The notes below the pieces were generated by a model. The model searched no databases and was not told the DNA's origin. It was given only the letters and a program-made list of their open reading frames with translations. The translations under genes were made by a program, and so were the position numbers. Shown piece after piece: positions 9,243 to 21,620 of a stretch of 22,509 nt of DNA (position 1 is its first letter; every line of letters begins with the position of its first letter). The DNA comes from Euprymna scolopes (lineage: Eukaryota > Mollusca > Cephalopoda > Sepiida > Sepiolidae). The DNA lies in contig CM044491.1 of assembly GCA_024364805.1 (NCBI GenBank), positions 93,650,932-93,673,440 on the forward strand. Reading direction: 5' to 3'.

Positions 9243-9824
9243 CATCAACCATAACATTTTAGCAGTTAAAACTAAAACATGCCATTTTTTACGGTGATCT
9301 GTGAATTTATTGAAATAAATATTGCAGTTAATGCAAAAATAAATAAATGATAACTACACGAAAGGAATTTCGTTAGATTTGATTAGAATAGGATTGCATG
9401 TTTCGTGCCTAAATAAACTCCTATCTCTTCGTGTGCGTGTGTGTTTAATGTGCAGCATCGAAACAGATACTACGCTTAGAGCCCTATCCCGAAAACCAAC
9501 ATATTATCATATTTACTGTTTCGACGATGGTATGCACTTATTAAAGCGTGCTATTTTTTTATTATAGTGTTTTCACGTTAAATTAAATTTTTACACTATC
9601 TCTTGGTTTATTTTATTGTTAGGGAAAGCACAGCATAACGGAAAATAAAATGATTTTTGGTAAAACATGCGGAGAATGCTCTGTTATACGGTTGTTTTAA
9701 AAATGGTACGAAAATTTACATTTCGTTTCGCTTTACATTTGGTTCAATTTACATTACGTTCAACTCATCATCCAGGTTCGACATGTCGTCTTTTATAAGT
9801 TTTGGGGTATGCTGACAATGTTGC
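9243..9824. other. Unassigned DNA
   Basis: No recognised feature; the frame at 9379-9567 has no domain. Confidence 0.4.
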
Positions 9825-9944
9825 AGGTGTCTATTCAGAAAACCGTTCTTAACATGGGGAGGTTGGAGGTGTCTATTCAGAATGACGTTCTAAAAAAGGC
9901 AGAAGTTGAGGTGTTTATTCATTGTATGCATACCTAAAAAAATA
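9825..9944 (+). repeat. 42-bp minisatellite, locus 1
   Basis: Three units begin with AGGTGT at 9825, 9867 and 9909. The unit reads roughly AGGTGTCTATTCAGAA, a variable CCGTTCT part, AACATGGGGAGGTTGG. The third unit is strongly diverged. The same unit occurs at 11784-11916. Confidence 0.85.
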
Positions 9945-11783
<1,839 letters not shown>

Positions 11784-11916
11784 GAGTGTCTATTCCGAAT
11801 GCTGTTCTTACCATGCCGAGGTTGGTCGTGTCTATTGCATACGACGTTCTTAACATGGGGAGTTTAGAGAGTCTATTCCAAAACGTGTTCTGAGCATTAG
11901 GACGTTGAGAATTGTC
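11784..11916 (+). repeat. 42-bp minisatellite, locus 2
   Basis: Three and a half units of 41-43 bases contain the core GTGTCTATT and TCTTAACATGGGGAG, clearly the same unit as at 9825-9944. The array sits about 70 bases before a Helitron-type 3' hairpin, a place where Helitrons often carry minisatellites. Confidence 0.85.
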
Positions 11917-11959
11917 CACTAATAACAACCATAGTTTATTTCTTTACAAGGAGAGGGCA

Positions 11960-11990
11960 TGCTTCCACCGGGCAACGCCGGTTAATGAGT
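11960..11990 (+). mobile_element. Decayed Helitron-like 3' end
   Basis: The hairpin ACCGG-GCAACG-CCGGT matches the terminal hairpin at 5794-5814 read on the other strand. The expected CTAG followed by T is changed to TGAG followed by T. The upstream limit of the element is unknown; it may include the minisatellite at 11784. Confidence 0.45.
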
Positions 11991-11996
11991 GTTGCT

Positions 11997-12023
11997 ATTT
12001 ACTTTATTTGCATTAAAGTAAAT
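11997..12023. repeat. 10-bp perfect hairpin beside Helitron end
   Basis: ATTTACTTTA and TAAAGTAAAT pair perfectly around the 7-base loop TTTGCAT, just after the Helitron-like terminus. Confidence 0.8.
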
Positions 12024-13081
12024 AAATCAAATTATCGACAACATTTTGACTCGGTTACTTAGTTTATGCGTGAAGTTTGCACATACGAATATGCAATCAT
12101 ATAAGCATACATGATATATAATGTGCATATATGTGTGTGTTTTTTTTTTTTTTTGCATACATAAAAAATATTCGTGCATATACATGTCCGCATATATCAA
12201 TGTAAAAGTACTTACACACGTTTCTGTGTTTTATCATGTTTTTATTTTAAGATCAAATACTTTTTTAATAATGCTAAAGCTACTGAGACATCTCGCGGTA
12301 AATCTCGTGGTAATTCTCGCCACACACGTTACGTTAATTTGACGTGATTTTCCGCCATTTTAGCACGCGGTCTGTTTATCATCATTTTAAAGATCTGCTC
12401 TATCGTCGACCGACTTAATCGGATTTATAGTCATAAATATTTATAAAAGAAAAAAAAGCAAAACAAAAATATAAAGGAAGGCAAAATATGAAGAATTCTG
12501 AACGAGGAAGCACAACAATCTTGACGGTAATCTCACCCTCCCTAAAAAAAAGGAATAGTAGAAACAAAATAAGAACACTTTGAATGCCCTGAACTATAAG
12601 TGCAAGTTGAAGCCGTAAAAAGAAACGACAATTTGAAGCAGATAAAACTGACGTTTCTGTTAGTGCTTAACTGAAAGCGGGTGTTGTTCGTGTCCTTAAT
12701 GAGAGCAATAAATTACGAACCACTAGAACGGATAAAACAAACAGTTCGTAAAACCGACAAGGCCTAAAAAAGAGGAAAAATGAAGATTGAGCAAGATATA
12801 TTCATCCGGAATCTAGGAAAGGACATTTTCTTACGAGGGTCCCTTTTTACCACACACAGTTATTTGTTTTGGCAGCATGACATCTACTCCCCAGGATGTT
12901 GCTACGTCTGCAGTCAGACGAGTAGATCTATAGACACACCTATTCACTTTATTTAGACACAGAATAACTATTTGAAACCGAAGTTATAGTTTTGCGTTTC
13001 TAAAATCACTAGTTCACTGATCCAGTGTCACGATTTTGAATGAAAAAAAAAACGTTTCCTAATAAATGACATTCAGCAATT
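12024..13081. other. Unassigned DNA
   Basis: AT-rich with no recognised gene. The frame at 12121-12342 starts in a TG/T-rich simple repeat and has no domain. Confidence 0.4.
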
Positions 13082-13611
13082 AGTGATGGAGCGATTCCAA
13101 TATTGTCCCGATCTTGATACAATTACAGATTTTGTATTAAATTCCTGATACCGATACCATTGCCGATTCTAATTCCGATTCTTTATAAATCTCTAAATAT
13201 TCAACTATAAATGTGTTATTTTTCTCGGTTAACTTCAAAATATGTTAAATGTGCATATATTTGCTCAAGCGTAAAACAATCACTTCCGGGGATGAGACAT
13301 CAAGATTTTAATATTATTTGTAATTAAAAGTAAATAAATATTTAGTATTTTCTGATTGATACCTGGAGTGGAAGATTTATTTTAAACAAAATCAAATAAA
13401 AAAGATAATTAGAGGAATCGTTTTTCTTTTTGTTTTTTTTGTTTGTTTGTTTGTTTGTTTTTTTTGCTTGTTTTTTTTTTGTTTGTTTTTTTGCATCGGA
13501 AAATAGGCACACATTTTTTCGCTTCCGAGACGTATTCTGATACCTCAAAAAGTTAGGATTTTTCGATTCTCAATTCCGATTCCGATTAATTGTCCTAACT
13601 TAGCCATAACT
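13082..13611. mobile_element. Possible hAT-type MITE
   Basis: The left end reads AGTGATGGAGCGATTCCAAT and continues with repeated CCGAT/GATACC motifs. The right end, read on the minus strand, starts AGTTATGGCTAAG and also leads into CGGAATCGG motifs. Short AGTGATGG-like inverted ends with (C)CGAT-rich subterminal repeats are typical of many hAT-derived MITEs. I could not see a convincing 8-bp target-site duplication, and a TTTG/poly-T expansion interrupts the interior. Confidence 0.4.
13420..13492. repeat. Poly-T and (TTTG)n tract
   Basis: Runs of T broken by TTTG units inside the hAT-like element. The lysine-rich minus-strand ORF here is translated repeat. Confidence 0.92.
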
Positions 13612-13716
13612 AACTACTGCGATAAGAGGCAAGCTTTTAAGTAATCATTGTAAATAGTAAGTTGTGCGATAAGGTGTTTGTTCATATTACATTTTAATTT
13701 TTGTATATTTATACAG

Positions 13717-13812
13717 TCCGGAAAAAAAGGAAGAAGCGGTGAAATCGCACAGTTAAAACGTTCTAAAAGAAATAAAAAAGATCCTGCATCTGGACTCATC
13801 TATAGTGACAGG
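13717..13812 (+). CDS. Candidate 96-nt internal exon of an unidentified host gene
   Basis: The acceptor TTTGTATATTTATACAG and the donor GTGAGT (13813-13818) bound a stretch open in one frame: exactly 32 codons, phase 0 at both ends. The peptide starts SGKKGRSGEIAQLKRSKR, continues NKKDPASG and ends LIYSDR. It is strongly basic, with a KRSKRNKK cluster that could be a nuclear localisation signal or a flexible linker. Basic composition is also common by chance in A-rich DNA. The phase fits the exon at 21949. I do not recognise the protein. In favour of a real exon are the good splice sites, the in-frame length and the contrast with decayed transposon sequence on both sides. Read-through past the donor stays open only to a stop at 13929. 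Confidence 0.45.
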
Positions 13813-13818
13813 GTGAGT

Positions 13819-15029
13819 ATTGATTTTAGTCGGATTAGTCTGGCCTATTTAGGTACTGGGAGTAATAGTGTGGTACATTTGTTGCAGAGCATTCATTATA
13901 AGTGTAACGAAATGGTGCTCTCTTGGTAACATAGCACATATTGGCGTGTATGAGAAAATCACGAGCAGCCGTAGGATAGCTGGCTAGCAGAAATTTTAGC
14001 AGTAGCAGCATCACTTAAAGCACATGTGAGAAGTGGCAAGTGTACACGCGCTGGTGTCATAGCAAGAAGAGTAAAATAGTAAAAAAAAGGTAGCACGTGA
14101 TCGAGAAGAGATGTTACGAGGAAGATAGACGTGTAAGTCGAGCGTAAGGTGGCGGGGACAGAGACTTTTAAAAATATATGGTAGAGCGTTGTAAAACAAT
14201 TTTTAAATATAATGAATTGCTTTGTTTTGGAAGAAGCACGAATACATTTTATTTGTACTTAAAAATGCTGAGTCGGATTTTTATTTCTTTTCTGTTGCGA
14301 CTGTAAGAAACAACGTGTGGGTCCGATAGGTTTGAAATATGATGGCAAAATTAAAAACTAACAGACACATTATTGAAGTACTGGGAAAACATTCAAGAAG
14401 AAATGCAACACTCCGGCGACTCAGTATGCAGCATTGCGCATCTATAAAATAAACAGTATTTGTTTGTACCCGCTTCAATAAGGTGAGATTATATGTTTCC
14501 GATTATATAATGAAATAGTGGATCATATTCAAATGAGGAAATATCAAGCAATTGGTGCATAGAAAATACCAGCTTAAGCAGTGCAACAATTCGACCTCAA
14601 CTATTAAACTTCATCGGGGAAGGGTGAAGGGATGATTTTACAACCATTCGGCGCATAATAGTGCTACAACTTTAGTAGAGATATCCCCCAAAATACATGT
14701 TGTATATAATATTAGAGAATTACAAATTGAAGGATGAGTAGGATATCCCCTTCGAAAAAGATCTGCACAACTTTTTTTGGCTTCTACGAAGATAAGTATC
14801 AACGTATAATGATATTTAATAAACACTTTAAAATAATCATTTCAATTTCTCTCCAAATTCATATCACGGAGTATGAATTTCTACGGGAGAGAACCTGGAT
14901 TCCTCTAAGAGAGAACGTGAGTGCATACTGAAAAGATCTGGAATATCTACTAGACACCGTCCTCGAGTGCATAATTTCCTTTTGTACATTGGTTTGACAG
15001 GACAACTAAACATGCGGATACTTTAACGT
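13819..15029. other. Presumed intron, unassigned sequence
   Basis: Follows the donor at 13813. Several 60-65-codon frames on both strands show no domain. No recognised element before LINE copy 2. Confidence 0.4.
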
Positions 15030-15797
15030 ATAAGTAAACATCTGGCATCGATTGAAATGAATGGCTCTCGTTTTGGGGAGGCATCATGTTTTGACAAGCT
15101 CCTGGGCTTGACCTTTGCTCCTGACCTGAAATGGAACACGTATATCACATCCATTGCCGAGGTTGCTGGAAAAATGGTGGGATCTTTTTACGTACATATC
15201 ACACTCCTGATGCAATTTTCTATCTATATAAAAGCCAGGTACATCCAACGATGGAGTACTGTTGTCACATCTGGGCAGAAGCTGTTAGAAGCAGCTTATC
15301 CTGCCTTGACATAGTTCTTAACAGACTTCGTAGCTTAGTGGATGATGCCTTTTTGTTTTCCCTGCAACCCCTTTCCTACAGAAGAGACGTTGCGAGCCTG
15401 TCTCTGCTTTATCGTTGTTATTTTCATGGCAAGTGCTCAGCTGAGCTTCAATCTACGGCCCCTCCTCGCCAAATCTTCACGAAAAACACTCGTCTAGACA
15501 AAACCTCTATCAATTATTTCCAACACTCTTTATCTCTGCCTAAACCTAAATGTATAGAACTGCACGCCGGTGGAACTCTCTTCCGATTGCCTTCTTTCCA
15601 GCTGACTACAATCAGATTGATTTAAGTCCAACGTAAAAAAATTCTTGATGAACCGTCCCCCTAACTAATCCAATTTACAAAATTACAACTACTTATATTT
15701 ACTACGCTATAATTACATTGATTAATGTATATCCATCAACCCTTATCCTCAAGTGACCTTCAGGTCTTCATATGTGGATATTCCTGTGTAAAAAAAA
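15030..15797 (+). mobile_element. LINE (jockey/CR1-like) 3' end, copy 2
   Basis: Same family and orientation as copy 1, truncated further at its 5' side (first shared residues IEMN near 15050). The landmarks LLGLTFAPDLKW, IAEVAGKMVG, FYLYKSQVHPTMEY, CCHIWAEA, RRDVASLSLLYR, FHGKCSAELQS and KNTRLDKTSI are present. The frame shifts once near 15190-15215 (the first part reads in the frame of 15057, the rest in the frame of 15131). It is disturbed again by a deletion near 15555, where about 27 bases of copy 1 (around FHKQSFFLR) are missing, and once more near 15623. The 3' UTR ends CCTGTGT plus A8 like copy 1. It is an inactive remnant inside the presumed long intron. Confidence 0.9.
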
Positions 15798-16251
15798 TCT
15801 AAATATGCAACACCACATTGTATTCACGGCTCAAATAAGATTTTATTGGTATGACTAACCAGAGTGGCTTAAACAAGGAAAGGTTCACCTTCTTCAACTT
15901 ATCGTGTCTATAGTAACAGCACTAAGCTGGGTAGTCCGTCAGATTAAATAAATTTTTGTTCGGGAATACAGTTACACAGAGAGACTAAAAGTAATATTTA
16001 CTATAATAAATTTAAATTGCTAATTGGAGTGTGAAAAAAACAATATTCATGTTCTCTCTACATACTCAGTGCTTGAGAGGTAAACAAGATTTAACGGAGT
16101 ACTGGAATATCTATGTATCTTATATAAAGATCAAATGTTAGCTTCTAGAAAGGGGACCTTTGATTTTTGAAGGACAAAGGCTGACGTAAAATGAATTAAG
16201 ATAAAATTATAATGATGATAAGAATGTCTGGCGAATATCCAAGAGTGATAA

Positions 16252-16291
16252 GTAATGGTTGTAAGAAGTTCGGTTGTCTCACAACCATTAC
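16252..16291 (+). repeat. 11-bp perfect hairpin, possible SINE relic
   Basis: GTAATGGTTGT pairs perfectly with ACAACCATTAC around AAGAAGTTCGGTTGTCTC. The sequence recalls the tRNA-derived SINEs of cephalopods (GGTAAGAAGCTTGCT, then CCAACCAC) but no B-box follows, so only a fragment is claimed. Confidence 0.35.
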
Positions 16292-16495
16292 AGATTGTTT
16301 TACAGAGAAATAGAGAGGGTGAGCCACCTTACATCCGGGTGTAAGCTTCTGCTGGAAAATAACTATCATAAACTATCTGGCAACTATATCCGATTGAGCA
16401 AGAGATATACAAACAATTGCATTTAAAGGAACTGTTAGAATTAAAAAAAATCTACGATTATAATGACTGGGATTGTACGTGAATGTCTGGCAGCC

Positions 16496-16517
16496 GGTAG
16501 GTTGACTCACACCTACC
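16496..16517 (+). repeat. 7-bp hairpin resembling that at 16252
   Basis: GGTAGGT pairs with ACCTACC around TGACTCAC. Both hairpins are preceded by GAATGTCTGGC at a short distance and share a GTTG-CTCACA-CC loop side, suggesting two decayed copies of one repeat. Confidence 0.35.
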
Positions 16518-17460
16518 TAGAACCAACTGATATGTAAAAGTAAACAAAAAAGAGAAACTTTTAAAATGAGATAAAACCGTGTTCAGTTGAGGTATTGGAT
16601 GCATTTCAATGTAAATCCTAAATGTATGAATTTTCAATAGAAAGGATGCATGTGATATTTCCTGAAAATCTTTTAAAAGACTTCAAAGTAACTGAAATTT
16701 GTGTAGCATTTTTTTAAATGAAAATCGCTCCACATAACTCATGAAACCATTTAATGTAAGGAGCTAAACAAAACGAAAGATAATTATTAAAAGGGCGGTA
16801 GATGTCGATTGACCATAATCTTGAAAATAACAAGGGTGTGAGAAGAAGGAAACAGTGTACAAAGACAGAGATCCACAAATTTGAAGTTTTTGGAAGAAAG
16901 GTACTAGAATACGAAGCCGTATTATAATAAGATATTAAAACCGTGAGTTAGTGGTGACCCTTCGACCAACGAGTTACACGAGCCAGAACACACAAAGGGG
17001 AATAGATCAGATAATTCTGAGGACCATGTGGCATTATAGTATTTCTAGATAAGACTGAAATCAGCAAAATCACGTTGCATAAATTAAACTAAATATAACC
17101 CACTTTATCCATTTTCTGCCAGGCATCTATTCGACTATTCGTACTTATTGGATGACAAATTTCTGAATAATATACATACTAATATATTAACATTTTCCCA
17201 TACTTTGTATGGATTGTGAAATCTGGGATATTGGCCTAGTCGTGTAATTGGGGTTGTACTCGGTTTTCGCTTTTGTGGAATTAATATTTTTAATGATTAA
17301 AAAAATAAAGTTCTATAATAAGTTATTAAATATTCCTAACGTCAATAACAGTAGTAATGTGTGTTATTACATTGACCTACTAATACCATATAAGTGTAAT
17401 TATGTATAGATTAAGTTCATAAACTGATAGTAAACAGAAAAGAAGCATTTGTGTTATTTA

Positions 17461-19060
17461 CAGTGCCGCCAAAAAGAAAGTCCGTAGTTGTCACTTTTTC
17501 AAAAACTGCAAATTTAAGCTAAATTGAATGCAACCGTTTAAACAACGTATACCTCATTCGATTCGCCTTTTATTCCTCTATAACTTTTCCTGTCTATACT
17601 TGACTTTTAATTGAAGTATCCTAGTATTCACGCCAGCTAAAAAATATAACTTCCAACTGAAAAGGCAAAAAGAAACTCCGCACAACGAAAACCTGAGAAA
17701 ATTAACGCAGCTAGAAGGCAACAAGACCACAATGAACTTGTTATTATTTAGTAGCATAGTCCTTCTGATGTTAGACAGATTGCAAATTTTGGGGTATTCT
17801 CTTTAATTAGTCTGCAGCAATATTCCGGTGAAAGGGCATCCCACCTTTCTTTAATTTTTGTCCAAAGTACTTCAAGAATTGAGATTTTATCATTTCGTAG
17901 CTGTTATTTGATGTAATGGCATACATTTTTGATAGGATAGAAGTCTGAAAATTGTGCATGCTAATCAAGACACGGAATATAATGTTATTCAAGGCACCTC
18001 TTGACATTGTCAACTGTGTGAATGGGAGCCATTATCTTACATGAAGGTGGGACTATCATCCAAATTCCAAATTCCGGCCCAACTAGGGTAGAAAATGTTT
18101 AGTCAACGTGTTTAGATGGTCGAATTAGTTCAACATTCCAAACGACCTATAGGCGCTGGACCATTGGCACTAAAAATTTTCCACACCCAAGCAGAACCTC
18201 CCCCACCTTGCTGCGTTGAAACAACTATGCACCTAAGATTAAAGTATTTGTCCTTTCTTCTACGGACGTACTAGCTATCATTAGTCTAGCCTATTGAACT
18301 TGCTTTCGTCACTAAAAATCATTTTGGATTCATATAAAGTGTTACGATCTTCATTGCATATGAGGAAGTCTAGACAGCGCTTTTTGTTCTTTACAGAAAT
18401 CACTGGCTTGCGTCTTGCAACATGACCTCAAAAATTAGATTCCTTTTATCGGTTCTTAACTGTAGAAAGGGGGTATTTTTTCACAAGATTACACTCTTGT
18501 TGGATTTGGGGGACCGTTTCCAATCTGTTTCTGATGTTCGGGATCTTGATAGCATTGTCTTTCACTGTAAGAAGTAATTCTAGGACGACCAGATTTAGTG
18601 GCATCAGGAACACTGCCGGTATTTTGGTGCTTTTCTCATCTCATTTCAGTCTGCGGCCAATTTCCCGATTTGGTAAACCAGAAAGGTTGAGATTAATGAA
18701 CCCCTGATGATCAGTATAAGAGAATTGATGTATATAGACTTAAGGTTACATTGTATAACCCAGAAACAACAACAATTACGATTAGAGATGCGCAAAGGTG
18801 AATATTTTACCAATTAGATACGCTATAAGATAGATATTTTAAGCTGGTTTACAGCTAATATGTTGCTGCAGAGTTTTGTTGCCTTCTCGATTTGAAGTCA
18901 TTTTTTAAAAATTGATATGAACACTAGGATACTGCAATTAAAAGTCAAATATGAACAGGTAAAATTATAGAGGAATAAAAGGAGAATCAAATGAGGTATA
19001 AGTCGTTTAAGCAGTTGCATTCAATTTAACTTATATTTGCGTTTTTTTTAAACGGCACTG
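17461..19060 (-). mobile_element. Tc1-like DNA transposon, 1.6 kb
   Basis: The element starts CAGTGCCGCC at 17461 right after TA and ends GGCACTG at 19060. Its long terminal inverted repeats run about 180 bases at the left (17461-17640) and about 155 at the right (18905-19060). They match closely, for example AAATTGAATGCAAC and TTTTATTCCTCTATAA, except that the right repeat lacks roughly 33 bases after the first 15 or so. The left target TA is present; the right one is changed to AA. The transposase remnant lies on the minus strand. CAGTGCC ends and TA insertion are diagnostic of Tc1-type elements. Confidence 0.88.
17748..18690 (-). pseudogene. Tc1-like transposase pseudogene
   Basis: Minus-strand landmarks in order: a helix-turn-helix NLSGLPNREIGRRLK (about 18690-18650); a second DNA-binding part with RKPVISVKNKKR (near 18410-18375); the first catalytic aspartate in MIFSDESKF (18322-18296); QQGGGGSAWVW (near 18215-18180) and SANGP; the second aspartate in DNGS (18036-18025); the third acidic residue in SILEVLW; then IKERWDALSPEYCCRLI and the stop at 17748-17750. 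All three DDE positions are still visible. The frame is broken by several stops and shifts: TGA directly after RRLK, two adjacent stops after KFNRLD, and further ones before DNGS. The transposase is therefore non-functional. It would have cut and pasted elements with these terminal repeats at TA sites. Confidence 0.85.
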
Positions 19061-19844
19061 AATGTGGTAGTGTTACCATATATGCGTTGTTGAAAAAATC
19101 ACTAATATTTATCTTTTGGAGAGGGTTCAAAGTAGTTTTCGCATTTCTCTGTGCCTCATCCTTGCAATGTTGCATTCTAGTCAGCGTTAACATGTACCTT
19201 AAACGAGTAATCTTACTGCTCTTCTATCCCTTATTCTTGGACAAACTCGACTAGCATAAAAAGTTTAACTTTTCAGTGTTGAAATTATCAGATGCCTGAA
19301 CGCTTTCTACTTGTATTGCGTCTTCCCTTGTGCTGTTTATTCTCCGTACCCACTTGATTAAAATTAAAAGTAATATGAGCAATATATAAAGCTGCGGACA
19401 TTCTCTCCTTTAATGTCCCTATAAATTTGGCCCACTTTCCGTCTTACTGAAAATATGATTTATTTTGTTTTATTTTTTACTATGGTATTATCCATTATAC
19501 AGATCAAAGTGTCAAATGAAGTATAAGGTGTATACGTAAAGATAGACTTTGATTGTGAGTAATGGCGAAACAAGAACTTATTTATGTTAGATTTGGAAAT
19601 AACTAGGTCGGTTGAGAAGCGACCTCGGGGTACTTTGTCAACAGAAGCACAGTGCTAGAAAAGAAACGTTAATCACTGAATTATCGTTTGGTGTTAGGCA
19701 CTGATAAATATAATGTGAATACTTGCCAATTCTGAAAGGTTTTCAAGTATTTGTTGCGCGTCTTTTTTAAGAGAGATGATAAGACTGCATTTCATTTGAC
19801 CACCTGCCATGCAAATGAAGATTTAGCAGATAGACAAGCCAACC

Positions 19845-19876
19845 AGGAAGTAGACGAAACAGGAAGTAGACGAACA
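19845..19876 (+). repeat. 16-bp tandem duplication
   Basis: AGGAAGTAGACGAAAC is followed at once by a second copy differing only in the last base or two. Confidence 0.9.
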
Positions 19877-19913
19877 TTTTGTTTGCCCACTAGATTACGA
19901 TTACGTCTTTGTA

Positions 19914-19944
19914 CCCAGACAAGATAAGAAAAGAATTGTCTGGG
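19914..19944. repeat. 9-bp perfect hairpin
   Basis: CCCAGACAA and TTGTCTGGG pair around a 13-base A-rich loop. No T run follows and no function is inferred. Confidence 0.75.
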
Positions 19945-20210
19945 CGTCACCTCCACTAATGTTCCAACAGTACTCCATCTAAAAACGTATTTGTTTCCCG
20001 TTTTCTGTAGAAGATTATCTTGAAACTGAGACACTTTCAGGAGCGGTCCAATGTTCAAACCGTTTTTCCAGCGGCTTTGGCAATGGACCTATTGTAAATA
20101 TCCTAATTCAGGTTAGGACTGTATACGTACGCATGCATTTTTATAAGAGGTGCGATAAATATTAAAATACATACGTACACATACATATACGTGATTACAT
20201 TTTAGCTATA

Positions 20211-20413
20211 CAGTAGAACCCAGAAATACGGTATTTAAAATTAGAAACTAAATACAATGCAGTATATAACACACATGTATATAATCAAATATCATTTTAA
20301 ATAGCACCGTAAGACGGGGAAAATACCGTAACCAAGGGAACGGAAAATATCGTATTCCATGTCGTAACCTGAAAAAACGTATCGCAGGGCTACCGTATAT
20401 CGGGGTTATACTG
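20211..20413. mobile_element. pogo/Tigger-type MITE, copy 1
   Basis: The ends are CAGTAGAACCC and, inverted, CAGTATAACCCC, flanked by TA on both sides (20209-20210 and 20414-20415). The terminal inverted repeats match at 20 of 23 positions. There is no coding capacity. The interior has repeated CCGTAA/CCGTA motifs. The CAGTA-AACC ends and TA duplication point to the pogo/Tigger group of the Tc1/mariner superfamily. Confidence 0.8.
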
Positions 20414-20557
20414 TATATGATTTCAGAAAAGATTGGCAGATAGATTTACGTCTTAAAGACGCAAAATATAACACAAAACCTATAGTTCACTATCATACAA
20501 ATTATTGAAGATATATTCTTTAAGGTGCGTGATAAATATAAAATACATGCGTAAATA

Positions 20558-21117
20558 CAGGATATCCCAATAAAATATATACAATCTTTAAATGACCATA
20601 AAACCGACATTTATTATAAGAAAATGTTTCATACATCAAAATACACTGGACAAATATAGAAATCAGCTAATTATCGAAAGTGCTCAAATTATTGGCCATT
20701 GTGGTCCATGAACAGCTAAAAACGCTCACTGATTGAATCGAAAACGTTCCTAATAAGTTCAATTTGTATATTGACACATCTTCTTTCAATGGTTGCTTTC
20801 AACTCATTCTTAGTAGCTTGTTTTGTGGTGTGAACCTTGTGTTTAGCATGCCGCCCACCCCAAAAAAGAGAAAAATCCATGGAGAGTTAAATCCGGGGAG
20901 CTGGACAGTACTCGATACCTCCTCTTCGTTCTAACTATCTGTTTCGCAGATAACTATCAAGATATGCTCTTATGTCATGATGATAGTGAGGAAGTGTTCT
21001 ATTTTGCTGGAAGTGCCATTCTTTATTTCTAAACATCTGTTGGGAATGTGGCATAGCCTATTCATGGAGCAAGTTGATATTATTTAAAGAGTGCATACAT
21101 TTTAGTGTGACACTCTT
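20558..21117 (-). mobile_element. Mariner/IS630-like deletion derivative, 560 bp
   Basis: The ends are flanked by TA (20556-20557 and 21118-21119). Inside them, the left TATCCCAATAAAATATATAC and the inverted right TGTCACACTAAAATGTATGC continue in parallel to CTTTAAAT, 25 of 31 positions matching. The minus strand between about 21050 and the stop at 20684-20686 encodes the C-terminal third of a transposase: FQQNRTLPHYHHDIRAYL, then RRGGIEY, LFWGGRHAKHKVH, KNELKATIERRC and AVHGPQWPII. In related proteins the first block reads QQDGAPPHY, so the catalytic aspartate is N here, and the SPDLTPLDFF block is decayed. The N-terminal two thirds are missing. It interrupts unit 2 of the tandem array. Confidence 0.75.
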
Positions 21118-21142
21118 TACACGTGATACCATTTTACCTATA

Positions 21143-21263
21143 CAGTAGAACCCTGTGATAAGGGATGGGCAAAAACCGTAACCAGGGTCCGAAAAAACAT
21201 CATATTCCACACCGTAACCTGAAAAATTGTACCCTAAGTCTACTGTATTCCGAGGTTCTACTG
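21143..21263. mobile_element. pogo/Tigger-type MITE, copy 2 (shortened)
   Basis: The ends are CAGTAGAACC at both sides (the right one inverted), flanked by TA (21141-21142 and 21264-21265). Compared with copy 1 it lacks about 80 bases near the left end; the remainder aligns through ACCGTAACC, CATATTCCA and CCGTAACCTGAAAAA. Confidence 0.8.
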
Positions 21264-21374
21264 TAGATTATTTCAAAAAATGTCGGCAAATAGAATTAGA
21301 CCTAAAATAAAAAAGCCAAATATTACGCAAAACCGATAGTTTACCACCGGGCAGAGTATTGAATATGTATTCTT

Positions 21375-21406
21375 TAAGATGTGCGATGAGCGATGAATAT
21401 AAAAGT

Positions 21407-21456
<50 letters not shown>

Positions 21457-21552
21457 GCGTATATATATATATATATGTGTGTGTATATATATATGTGTGT
21501 GTGTGTTTTTGTGTGTGTGTGTACTTTTATATTCATCGCTCATCGTACATCT

Positions 21553-21554
<2 letters not shown>
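21375..21554. repeat. Long palindrome with microsatellite arms
   Basis: Arms 21375-21408 and 21521-21554 are inverted copies with 33 of 34 positions matching (left part TAAGATGTGCGATGAGCGAT). The pairing continues inward through the (CA)n and (TG)n tracts toward an (AT)n centre. The whole is able to form a cruciform or hairpin of about 180 bases. Confidence 0.92.
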
Positions 21555-21588
<34 letters not shown>

Positions 21589-21620
21589 GTATATATATAT
21601 GTATGTGTGTGTGTGTGTGT
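21405..21620. repeat. CA, TA and TG microsatellite cluster
   Basis: (CA)n, (TA)n, (TG)n and again (TA)n, (TG)n tracts. All four overlapping ORFs here only translate simple repeats. Confidence 0.96.

Larger units (their letters stand above)
15798..17460. other. Unassigned DNA with two small hairpins
   Basis: No coding frame of note. It holds the two similar hairpins listed at 16252 and 16496 and otherwise AT-rich sequence. Confidence 0.4.
19061..20119. other. Unassigned DNA
   Basis: No recognised gene. The 88-codon minus-strand frame at 19792-20058 shows no domain and overlaps a 16-bp tandem duplication and a hairpin, so I do not call it a gene. Confidence 0.4.

Noticed and set aside
13342-13548. 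Lysine-rich minus-strand ORF
   Set aside because: Translated poly-T/TTTG tract inside the hAT-like repeat.
18700-18715. CTGATGATCAG as hammerhead box
   Set aside because: It lies in the Tc1-like transposase remnant and lacks the other core elements.
19792-20058. 88-codon minus-strand ORF
   Set aside because: No domain; it overlaps a 16-bp tandem duplication and a hairpin, and its length is within chance.
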